Source: an uncultured Ruminococcus sp. (GTDB lineage Bacteria > Bacillota > Clostridia > Oscillospirales > CAG-272). From it: a DNA stretch of 10,814 nucleotides. The translations under genes and the position numbers were made by a program. Shown here piece after piece: positions 1-5,659 of this stretch (positions are counted from its first letter, which is position 1; every line of letters starts with the position of its first letter). Under the pieces are notes generated by a model. That model ran no database searches. It saw nothing but the letters and a program-made list of their open reading frames with translations, and was not told the DNA's origin. The stretch lies in contig CADCPG010000162.1 of assembly GCA_902803255.1 (NCBI GenBank), positions 1 through 10,814 on the forward strand, given 5' to 3'.

Positions 1-978
1 CTTGCGGAAGAGGCGCCCGACCGGGGGCAGGGCGTCGAGTTTCAGCGACAGCGAAAGCCCCTTCGAGAACTTTTTCCAGGTCCGCTCACCGCGCTTTTTT
101 ATCTCTTCGACCGCAGCCTCGCGGGTCTTTTCCCAGAAGAGCGGCACCGCGAAGATGTGTGTGACCCTGTGTTTCCTTATCGTGTTGAGGACGGTGCGCG
201 GCGAGAGGTCGCCGAGGCGCACGAAGGTCCGGGAGAAGAACGCGAACCAGATGTAAAGGGCGGAGAGCCCGAATATGTGGTAGAAGGGAAGGAGAGCGAG
301 CAGCTTCAGCTCGCCTTCGAAGTGGCGCTTTACCGCGGGGCAGCTCCGGATGATCCCGGCGCTGCAGCGTATCTGTCCGGCGATCGCCTCCGCCCCGAAG
401 GCGCAGCACTTGACGTTCGCCGAGGTCCCCGACGACATGACTATGATCTCCGAGCCGAATGCCCGCCCCGGAACGGCTGACCCGCCTTCCGAGAACAGCT
501 CGGGAAATCCTATGCGCGGGCAGGGAAGAGGGAGCGCCTCTTCGTCCGGGAGCGACGTCCCGTCGGTGACGACGGCTGCGCAGGACATGTCGGCGAGGGT
601 CTTTGCCGTCACCTGACCCGGCAGCCGGGTGTTGACGAGCAGCGGGCGGAAGCCGGCGCGGAGGATTGCCCAGAGCAGCTCGATCCATTCGGCGCTGTTG
701 CCGGCTGCGAGCGCCACGACCGTGTCGCGCGGGGCGTCCGCCAGAGCGGGATGCGAGGCGAGATTCCCCGCCGCCCGAACCGACGCCGCTTCGGCCTCGC
801 CGTAGGTGACCTTCAGCGTGCGGTATCCGCGGCTCTCCTCCCAGAGGACGTTCTCCTTTTCGCTGAACATGAGCCCGGATATCGCGGCGAGATCTCCTGC
901 CGAGGCGTCGAGCTTCGACAACTTGGCTTCGACGAAGGAGTCGATATTCCGGTATCCGGCTATGTTTGCGGGGGTCAT
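1..978 (-). CDS. AMP-binding (ANL superfamily) acyl-CoA ligase-like enzyme, N-terminal part
   Basis: The first 326 residues of an adenylate-forming enzyme are visible; the gene runs off the left edge, and family members are usually about 500-600 residues. The phosphate-binding loop appears as MSSGTSANVKC at residues 181-191, a divergent form of TSGTTGxPKG that keeps the SGT and the lysine but loses the later glycines. The A4/A5-like motif LPFYHIFGLS is at 230-239. Members activate a carboxylic acid with ATP to an acyl-AMP and usually pass it to CoA; the substrate cannot be read from this part, and a fatty acid is only the commonest choice. The ATG at 978 has GGAGG at 989-993, 10 bases upstream, and its own promoter lies just beyond. 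It is divergent from hpf. The family is clear; the exact function is not. Confidence 0.85.
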   Translation of the reverse strand, partial: MTPANIAGYRNIDSFVEAKLSKLDASAGDLAAISGLMFSEKENVLWEESRGYRTLKVTYGEAEAASVRAAGNLASHPALADAPRDTVVALAAGNSAEWIELLWAILRAGFRPLLVNTRLPGQVTAKTLADMSCAAVVTDGTSLPDEEALPLPCPRIGFPELFSEGGSAVPGRAFGSEIIVMSSGTSANVKCCAFGAEAIAGQIRCSAGIIRSCPAVKRHFEGELKLLALLPFYHIFGLSALYIWFAFFSRTFVRLGDLSPRTVLNTIRKHRVTHIFAVPLFWEKTREAAVEEIKKRGERTWKKFSKGLSLSLKLDALPPVGRLFRK

Positions 979-1016
979 CGGGGCTTTTCCTCCATAAGCT
1001 AAATTATATCTTTTAT

Positions 1017-1045
1017 ATTATATCACAAAAAAGACGCGCAGGCAA
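1017..1045 (-). promoter_or_regulatory. sigma-A promoter of the acyl-CoA ligase-like gene
   Basis: Read on the minus strand, TTGCCT (1045-1040) and TATAAT (1022-1017) are separated by exactly 17 bases. Transcription would begin near 1010, giving a leader of about 30 bases with GGAGG in it. A second TATAAT at 1008-1003 has no acceptable -35 element. Confidence 0.6.
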
Positions 1046-1115
1046 CAACAACTTTTCTCAGGAGATCAAACGGCTGAAAAAAGAGTCAAATGCACCGCAA
1101 CGCGGCGGAAAACGC

Positions 1116-1144
1116 TTGAAAGAGAAAGCTTTTTGTGTTATACT
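1116..1144 (+). promoter_or_regulatory. sigma-A promoter of hpf-asnA
   Basis: TTGAAA (1116-1121) and TATACT (1139-1144) are spaced by 17 bases. Transcription would begin near 1151, leaving a leader of about 114 bases before hpf. It lies back to back with the promoter of the divergent ligase gene, about 70 bases away. Confidence 0.75.
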
Positions 1145-1150
1145 AATAAG

Positions 1151-1264
1151 GGGAGGATCCTGCGCATGCGCGGGATTGGCGGACGGAAACGGGTCCGGCC
1201 GCTCTTCCGTCCCGGAACGGCGGGAGAAGCCCCTGAAAGATACACGGCCATCAGGAGGTCATCC
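1151..1264 (+). promoter_or_regulatory. hpf leader with stem-loop and strong ribosome binding site
   Basis: The leader holds an 8-bp inverted repeat, GGACGGAA (1181-1188) with TTCCGTCC (1205-1212), around a 16-base loop. AGGAGGT at 1253-1259 sits 5 bases before the hpf ATG and fixes that start. The frame is open upstream to 1133, but that start would lie upstream of the predicted transcript start and its translation does not resemble HPF. I see no T-box or known riboswitch motif. Any regulatory role for the hairpin is inference. Confidence 0.45.
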
Positions 1265-1786
1265 ATGAAAATCACAGTTGTAGGCAGACAGATGAGCGTG
1301 CCGGACGACATCCGCGCGCTTGCCGAAAAAAAGCTTGCCAAGCTCGACAAGTATTTCAGCAACGAGGGATCGGCGACGGTCACATTCAGCCGGAAGAGAA
1401 ACAACGAGAACATCGAGATCACCATCTCCGCCGCAAATACGCTCTTCCGCAGCGAGACGAGCGACGAGACGTTCAGAAACGCGCTTGACAAAGCGGTGGA
1501 CAATATCGACAGACAGATCAGAAAGAACAAGACCAGACTCGAGAAGCGGCTCCGCAAGAACGCCTTCAACGAGGTCGCTCCCGAGGAGGAGCTCTCCGAG
1601 CCCAGCGCCAGAGTCGTGCGGACCAAATCCTTCCGCATCAAACCGATGACGGTCGACGAGGCGATCATGCAGATGAATCTGCTCGGACATCAGTTCTTCG
1701 TGTTCGCCGACGAGTCGACCGGCGACACCTGCGTCGTATACTGCCGCAGAGATGGCGACTACGGACTTATAGTACCCGAGAAATGA
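1265..1786 (+). CDS. hpf: Ribosome hibernation promoting factor, long form (HPF/RaiA family)
   Basis: A 173-residue protein that binds the 30S decoding centre in stationary phase or stress; the long form brings 70S ribosomes together as inactive 100S dimers. Residues 1-99 are the S30AE-type domain, beginning MKITVVGRQM and rich in Arg/Lys near the end (RQIRKNKTRLEKRLRK, 83-98). A short acidic linker (about 100-115) leads to the C-terminal dimerisation domain, about 119-173, with the conserved run from VRTKSF through DEAIMQMNLLGHQFFVF and a YGLIVP ending. The length is typical for long HPF in Bacillota, at the short end because of the brief linker. The ATG at 1265 has an excellent AGGAGGT site. 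The stop overlaps the asnA start (ATGA), so the two genes share one message. Confidence 0.95.
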   Translation: MKITVVGRQMSVPDDIRALAEKKLAKLDKYFSNEGSATVTFSRKRNNENIEITISAANTLFRSETSDETFRNALDKAVDNIDRQIRKNKTRLEKRLRKNAFNEVAPEEELSEPSARVVRTKSFRIKPMTVDEAIMQMNLLGHQFFVFADESTGDTCVVYCRRDGDYGLIVPEK

Positions 1787-2793
1787 GAGGTCTTTACATT
1801 CCGTCCGGCTACAGGTCCCAGCTGACGGCCCGGCAGACTCAGATAGCGATCAAAAAAATAAAGGATTTCTTCCAGACCGACCTGGCGAATCAGCTCAACC
1901 TAAGGCGCGTCTCGGCTCCGCTCTTCGTGAACCGGAGCTCGGGACTCAACGACAACCTCAGCGGATGGGAAAGACCGGTTTCATTCGACATGCTCTGCTC
2001 CCCCGGAGAAGAGTTCGAGATAGTCCAGTCACTCGCCAAGTGGAAGCGGATGGCGCTCGGCCGCTACGGCTTCGCCGTCGGAGAGGGCCTTTACACCGAT
2101 ATGAACGCCATACGGCGCGACGAGACCACCGACAACATCCATTCGGTCTTCGTCGATCAGTGGGACTGGGAAAAAGTCATAGAGAAGGACCGCAGGACGG
2201 AGGAGACGCTCCGCACGACGGTCAGATACATATACGACGCCCTGCGTCAGACCGAGAACTACATTGCCGACGACTACGGCTTCATCGGCCATCTGCTTCC
2301 TCCGGACATCACTTTCGTCACTTCGCAGGAGCTTGAGGACAGATATCCCGGGCTCGACCCCCACGGACGCGAGAAGGCGGCCGCGAAGGAATACGGAGCG
2401 GTGTTCATCGAGCAGATCGGCGGGGCGCTGCGCTCCGGAAAGCCGCACGACGGCAGAGCTCCCGACTACGACGACTGGACGCTCAACGGCGACCTCATGG
2501 TGTACTATCCGCTGCTCGACATGGCCCTTGAGCTCTCGAGCATGGGTATACGCGTCGACGGTGAGGCGCTGCTTCGCCAGCTCGACGAGGCTGGATGCCC
2601 CGAGAGGGCGTCGCTGCCATTCCACAGCGCGCTGCTGCGCGGCGAGCTGCCATACACGATCGGCGGCGGGATCGGGCAGTCGAGGATGTGCATGTTCTTC
2701 CTGCACAAGGCTCATATCGGCGAGGTCCAGGCGTCATGCTGGCCGGCCGACACGGTGAAGGCCTGCGAGGAGAACAACATCTTTCTGCTTTGA
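1783..2793 (+). CDS. asnA: Aspartate--ammonia ligase (asparagine synthetase A)
   Basis: A 336-residue cytoplasmic enzyme that makes asparagine from aspartate, ammonia and ATP (giving AMP and pyrophosphate). It is related to class II aminoacyl-tRNA synthetases. Diagnostic stretches are IPSGYRSQLTARQTQIAIKK near the N-terminus, VSFDM at 66-70, VQSLAKWKRMALGRYGF at 81-97, GEGLYTDMNAIRRDE at 100-114, HSVFVDQWDWEKVI at 120-133, and the C-terminal TIGGGIGQSRMCMFFL. The length matches the family (about 330). The ATG at 1783 overlaps the hpf stop by four bases and has no clear Shine-Dalgarno sequence, so translation probably depends on ribosomes finishing hpf. Other AsnA proteins begin at an equivalent place, which supports this start. 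The gene is followed by a strong terminator. Confidence 0.96.
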   Translation: MRGLYIPSGYRSQLTARQTQIAIKKIKDFFQTDLANQLNLRRVSAPLFVNRSSGLNDNLSGWERPVSFDMLCSPGEEFEIVQSLAKWKRMALGRYGFAVGEGLYTDMNAIRRDETTDNIHSVFVDQWDWEKVIEKDRRTEETLRTTVRYIYDALRQTENYIADDYGFIGHLLPPDITFVTSQELEDRYPGLDPHGREKAAAKEYGAVFIEQIGGALRSGKPHDGRAPDYDDWTLNGDLMVYYPLLDMALELSSMGIRVDGEALLRQLDEAGCPERASLPFHSALLRGELPYTIGGGIGQSRMCMFFLHKAHIGEVQASCWPADTVKACEENNIFLL

Positions 2794-2817
2794 TGACAGG
2801 CCGAAGTGACAATACAT

Positions 2818-2857
2818 AACAATGCCCCGGGGCCGCTTGCGGCCCCGGGGCATTGTT
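2818..2857. terminator. Bidirectional rho-independent terminator between asnA and the ttcA-like gene
   Basis: A perfect 19-base inverted repeat (2818-2836 with 2839-2857) forms a stem of about 18 bp capped by a CTTG tetraloop. The core is nearly all G and C and the outer end is AACAATG/CATTGTT. The T-rich end (ATTGTTT on the plus strand, ATTGTTATG on the minus strand) is modest on either side. It lies between two converging operons and fits a terminator used from both sides. Confidence 0.85.
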
Positions 2858-2901
2858 TGAAGTTATTTTCGGCCGTTACCGGCGTCTGCCGTCAGGCTTT
2901 G

Positions 2902-3666
2902 TCAGTCTTCCGAATACGCCGATGTCCCGGCCATGCGGGAGACGTCGGAAAAGCCGTCGACCTTTCCCCGGCGGATGGCGCCGAATATGCGGTATTTCAG
3001 CCCCCTGTGCTGCCTGTCGAGCTCGGCGAGCAGCTTTTTCATTTCCTCCCGCTCGGTGTTGCCGTCGGCCGGGCAGAGGCGTCCCAGCGTCGGCAGGCCA
3101 GCCTTCGAGGCAAAGTAGCGGATGTCCTTCTCAGGCATGTATACGAGCGGCCGGATCACGGTGAGCCCGGTCCGGGAGAGGTATGTCACCGGGCTGAAAG
3201 TCCCGATCCTGCCCTCGTGGAAGAGGTTGAGCATGAAGGTCTCGACGACGTCGTCGAAATGGTGACCGAGCGCCACCTTGCCGCATCCGAGCTCCTTTGC
3301 GGCGCTGTTCACGGCCCCGCGGCGCATCGTGGCGCAGAGCGAGCAGGGGTTTTTCTCTTTTCTTATGTCGAATATGATCTTCGAGATCTCGGTCTTCACG
3401 ACGTGATATTCTACACCGAGCGACGAACAGTAGGCCGCTATCTCCGAATAGTCGGCGCCTGGGAAGCCCATGTCGACCGATATGCCGGTGACGGTGAACT
3501 TCTTCGGATAGAATTCCGACAGCCCCGCGAGGGCGGTCAGCAGCGAGAGCGAGTCCTTGCCGCCCGATACGCCGACGGCGATCCTGTCGCCGTCCTCTAT
3601 CATCGAATAGTCGTCTACGGCCCGACGCGTGAAGCTCAGCAGCCGCTTGTATTCATTTCCCGCCAT
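2902..3666 (-). CDS. ttcA: TtcA-family PP-loop ATPase, probable tRNA 2-thiocytidine(32) synthetase
   Basis: A 254-residue N-type ATP pyrophosphatase. The PP-loop SGGKDS is at 34-39. A CxxC pair (C108, C111, in NPCSLC) and a third cysteine (C198, in GRLCPADG) match the three ligands of the [4Fe-4S] cluster of TtcA. The stretch LGHHFDDVVETFMLNLF (133-149) is the usual family core. TtcA adenylates C32 of certain tRNAs and replaces the oxygen with sulfur. Clostridial homologues are often annotated only by family, so the exact nucleoside is inferred; TtuA-type s2T54 enzymes are less likely because the flanking zinc-finger domains are absent. The ATG at 3666 lies inside the end of the HAD gene (14-base overlap), with GAGGTGA about 7 bases upstream. 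It is last in the trmN6-HAD-ttcA operon. Confidence 0.8.
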   Translation of the reverse strand: MAGNEYKRLLSFTRRAVDDYSMIEDGDRIAVGVSGGKDSLSLLTALAGLSEFYPKKFTVTGISVDMGFPGADYSEIAAYCSSLGVEYHVVKTEISKIIFDIRKEKNPCSLCATMRRGAVNSAAKELGCGKVALGHHFDDVVETFMLNLFHEGRIGTFSPVTYLSRTGLTVIRPLVYMPEKDIRYFASKAGLPTLGRLCPADGNTEREEMKKLLAELDRQHRGLKYRIFGAIRRGKVDGFSDVSRMAGTSAYSED

Positions 3667-4321
3667 CGAAGATCACCTCGCCAAGGTCAGCCGGACTGCC
3701 GAAACAGTACTTCGCGTTATTTTTCATGAATTCCGCGATCGCCGGCGTGCCTCCCGACCATCCCGCGTAGGCGAAATCTGCTCCGGCCGCGGCGGCCATG
3801 TCGAAGCCGTGCTTCAGGTCGTCGACGACCAGTATGTCAGAGACCCGGCAGCCGGCGCGACGGGCGATGTCGAAGAGAGGGTAGGGAGAAGGCTTGCGCT
3901 TCGACGGGTCGTCGTCCCAGTCGTATATCAGGTCGGGCAGGATGCCGAAATTCGCGAGCCAGTCGCGCTCGATCCCCTCCCTCACCGAATGCGAGACGAC
4001 CGCGAGGATTATCCCGCGGCTGCGCGCTCCGTCGATGACGTCGCCGATGCCTTCGCAGGCGGTAGGGACGGTACGTTCCTGGAACCTCCGCCAGTTTTCG
4101 ACCTCGAACTTCATCTCGTCTTCGTCGAGCTTCAGAATCTTCCGGCAGAGGTCGTCGAAGCCGGGCTCGAAACACAGGCCGAAAAACTCCTCGTATGTGT
4201 ATTTTACGTCAGGCCTGAGGTGTTCGAGGGTGTCGACGAACGCCGGCCAGTTGATCTCGGGCGTCGACCGGACGGTGGTGTCGTCGTGGTCGAGCGCCAG
4301 CACTCTGTATCTGTATGCCAT
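3653..4321 (-). CDS. HAD-superfamily hydrolase
   Basis: A 222-residue haloacid dehalogenase-type phosphatase. Motif I is DHDDTT at 11-16 (nucleophile D11, acid D13). Motif II serine is S110 in VVSHS, the motif III lysine is probably K143 in KRKPSPYP, and motif IV is DD at 167-168 in ILVVDDLKHG. The region between motif I and motif II is long enough for a C1 cap. Such enzymes remove phosphate from small metabolites, and the substrate cannot be told from sequence. The ATG at 4321 has GGAGG only about 15 bases upstream, a poor spacing, so translation may be weak or coupled to trmN6, whose stop is 27 bases away. It overlaps the ttcA-like gene by 14 bases. A repair or housekeeping phosphatase role is possible but unproven. 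Confidence 0.85.
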   Translation of the reverse strand: MAYRYRVLALDHDDTTVRSTPEINWPAFVDTLEHLRPDVKYTYEEFFGLCFEPGFDDLCRKILKLDEDEMKFEVENWRRFQERTVPTACEGIGDVIDGARSRGIILAVVSHSVREGIERDWLANFGILPDLIYDWDDDPSKRKPSPYPLFDIARRAGCRVSDILVVDDLKHGFDMAAAAGADFAYAGWSGGTPAIAEFMKNNAKYCFGSPADLGEVIFDGGK

Positions 4322-4348
4322 CTTCGTAACGGTCGTCCTCCGGCCGGC

Positions 4349-5158
4349 TCAGCGCCGTTCTCCGAAGGAGCAGCTTTCATAGATCTCCGACATCCGCTCC
4401 GTCATGACCCTGGGGGTGACGGACGGTCGGTCGCGGTAGAAGAAAAGTGGAGGGGAGACGTCGAGCCCGGGCGAGGCGCCGAGCACCGCCTCGCACAGGA
4501 CGAGCGAAGGGGCCGACGCGGCGTCGGGGCAGACGAAAGTCATTTTTTTGGGTTCGAGCTTCACGGCCCTCATCGACGAAAACAGGTCGGGCAGGCGCGC
4601 CGGCCTGAAGACGACGTAAAAACTGCCTCTGTGGTCGAGAAGACGGGCGGCGGCTGCGCAGAAATCGGCGACGCCTCCGTGCAGTTCATGGCGCGCGGCG
4701 TCCGATTCGGGGTCGCCTTTCGCCTTTCCGGGGTGGGATATGTACGGGGGATTGGCAGCGACGGCGTCGAACCTTCCGCCGATACCGGGGTCGGTGTATC
4801 TCACCTCCCTGATGTCGCGGCGGACGACGCGTACCCTGTCCCCGAAGCCGTTCAGCGCTGCGGCGCGATCCGCCCTGTCCGCCGGCTCCTCCATGACCTC
4901 GATGCCGGTGACGCTCTCCGCCCTGCCGTATGCGGCGGCGGCGAGAGAGATCACGCCGCTCCCGCAGCCGAGCTCGCAGAGCCGGCGGCACTTTCGGATA
5001 TACGCGGCGAGGAGCCAGGCGTCGGTGCCCCAGGCGAGGCCCTTTCCGCTCTCGATGATCTTTATCTTTCCGGCGATCCGAATGACCTCTCCCGGACGGA
5101 GGGAGACCGCGGTGCGGCCTTTCCCGGAACTTCCGTTTTTATCTTCGTATTCTGTCAT
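4349..5158 (-). CDS. trmN6: tRNA1(Val) (adenine37-N6)-methyltransferase family protein (TrmN6/YfiC/YabB)
   Basis: A 269-residue SAM-dependent N6-adenine methyltransferase. The SAM-binding motif ELGCGSGVISLAAA is at 62-75, the acidic residue after it lies in TGIEVME (84-90), and the catalytic NPPY is at 136-139 (AANPPYI). The segment AWGTDAWLLAAY (42-53) matches the family's substrate-binding N-terminal region. In E. coli the enzyme methylates A37 of tRNA1(Val); the B. subtilis relative YabB lies near holB and yaaT, like this gene. The first 20 or so residues are polar and probably disordered. The ATG at 5158 has GGAGG (5169-5165) six bases upstream. I see no clear promoter of its own in the 50 bases after the ferredoxin terminator, so expression may rely on read-through. 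Confidence 0.88.
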   Translation of the reverse strand: MTEYEDKNGSSGKGRTAVSLRPGEVIRIAGKIKIIESGKGLAWGTDAWLLAAYIRKCRRLCELGCGSGVISLAAAAYGRAESVTGIEVMEEPADRADRAAALNGFGDRVRVVRRDIREVRYTDPGIGGRFDAVAANPPYISHPGKAKGDPESDAARHELHGGVADFCAAAARLLDHRGSFYVVFRPARLPDLFSSMRAVKLEPKKMTFVCPDAASAPSLVLCEAVLGASPGLDVSPPLFFYRDRPSVTPRVMTERMSEIYESCSFGERR

Positions 5159-5198
5159 TTTAAGCCTCCGACGGGGGACGTATGCGTGCTTACGGCGT

Positions 5199-5239
5199 AT
5201 AAAACAATTCCGGCTGCCGGGCTTTGAGCCCGGCAGCCG
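5199..5239 (-). terminator. Rho-independent terminator after the ferredoxin gene
   Basis: On the minus strand a perfect 13-bp stem (5239-5227 with 5223-5211) with a CAA loop is followed by GAATTGTTTTAT, a mixed but T-rich tail. It lies about 50 bases after the ferredoxin stop and before trmN6. Termination is probably partial if trmN6 depends on read-through. Confidence 0.65.
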
Positions 5240-5259
5240 CCGGTCGTTTAATTGCCTCC

Positions 5260-5280
5260 GGCGGCGGATAGACCGCCGCC
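5260..5280. repeat. Small GC-only stem-loop downstream of the ferredoxin gene
   Basis: GGCGGCGG (5260-5267) and CCGCCGCC (5273-5280) form an 8-bp stem with a five-base loop. There is no T-tract on either side, so it is not a terminator alone; it may protect the 3' end of the ferredoxin message. Confidence 0.4.
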
Positions 5281-5288
5281 TGCGGGAA

Positions 5289-5465
5289 TTATTCCTCGGG
5301 CTTCGGAGCCTCTACCGGGCAAACACCGGCGCAGCTGCCGCAGTCGATGCACTTCTCGGGGTCGATCTCGTACTTGCCGTCGCCCTCTTTGATAGCGCCC
5401 ACCGGGCACTCTTCCGCACAGGTTCCGCAGGAGATGCAATCATCGCTGATCTTATAAGCTACCAT
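5289..5465 (-). CDS. 2x[4Fe-4S] clostridial-type ferredoxin
   Basis: A 58-residue electron carrier. Two cluster motifs are complete: CISCGTCAEEC-P (C10, C13, C16, C20) and CIDCGSCAGVC-P (C39, C42, C45, C49), in the usual internal repeat. The protein is acidic, as expected for a soluble low-potential ferredoxin. The frame also has an ATG 12 bases upstream (5477), but AAAGG would then touch the start codon. From the ATG at 5465 the same AAAGGATGG lies about eight bases away, and the product starts MVAYKISDDC, close to the typical MAYKISDEC start, so I prefer 5465. It has its own promoter and terminator. It lies between ricT and trmN6, two genes that are close neighbours in B. subtilis. The partner enzymes are unknown. 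Confidence 0.93.
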   Translation of the reverse strand: MVAYKISDDCISCGTCAEECPVGAIKEGDGKYEIDPEKCIDCGSCAGVCPVEAPKPEE

Positions 5466-5507
5466 CTGTTCGTCCATCCTTTCGTAAGATTAGGATCGTG
5501 ATTTCCT

Positions 5508-5542
5508 GCCTCCGCCCGTCCGCTGGGCGGACGGGCGGAGGC
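5508..5542 (-). promoter_or_regulatory. 16-bp hairpin in the ferredoxin leader
   Basis: A perfect 16-bp inverted repeat (5508-5523 with 5527-5542) with a three-base loop, almost all G and C. It lies between the predicted ferredoxin promoter and its ribosome binding site, so it would be transcribed as 5' untranslated RNA, about 25 bases before the Shine-Dalgarno sequence. No T-tract follows on either strand. A smaller imperfect stem (about 5550-5573) lies just upstream in the same leader. It could stabilise the message or regulate it; the function is inferred. Confidence 0.5.
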
Positions 5543-5590
5543 GGTATAACATGCCGCGCGGCCGAAGCGCAGCGGCGATCTCTCATATAT

Positions 5591-5618
5591 ATTTTATCAT
5601 AAAATCCGGAAAATGCAA
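5591..5618 (-). promoter_or_regulatory. Promoter of the ferredoxin gene
   Basis: On the minus strand TTGCAT (5618-5613) and TAAAAT (5596-5591) are spaced by 16 bases, and the -10 is preceded by TG one base away, as in extended -10 promoters. Transcription would begin near 5584, giving a leader of about 120 bases that includes the 16-bp hairpin. Confidence 0.6.
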
Positions 5619-5659
5619 GGGGGAAGCGGGTAAAACATCAAATAATTTCGGCCCGGAAC

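Noticed and set aside
1133..1264. N-terminal extension of HPF from an upstream in-frame ATG
   Set aside because: That ATG lies upstream of the predicted transcript start, overlaps the -10 region and has no Shine-Dalgarno sequence; the HPF domain begins at 1265, which has AGGAGGT at ideal distance.
1145..1264. T-box or other riboswitch ahead of hpf-asnA
   Set aside because: No AGGGTGGNACCGCG-type antiterminator sequence and no terminator with a T-tract is present in the leader.
3629..5227. A 532-codon open frame on the plus strand
   Set aside because: It is antisense to the HAD and trmN6 genes and exists because of their GC-rich codon use. It matches no family, while the minus-strand frames have clear catalytic motifs.
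5466..5477. Ferredoxin start at the upstream ATG (5477)
   Set aside because: The only Shine-Dalgarno-like sequence would touch that ATG; the second ATG has proper spacing and gives the usual ferredoxin N-terminus.
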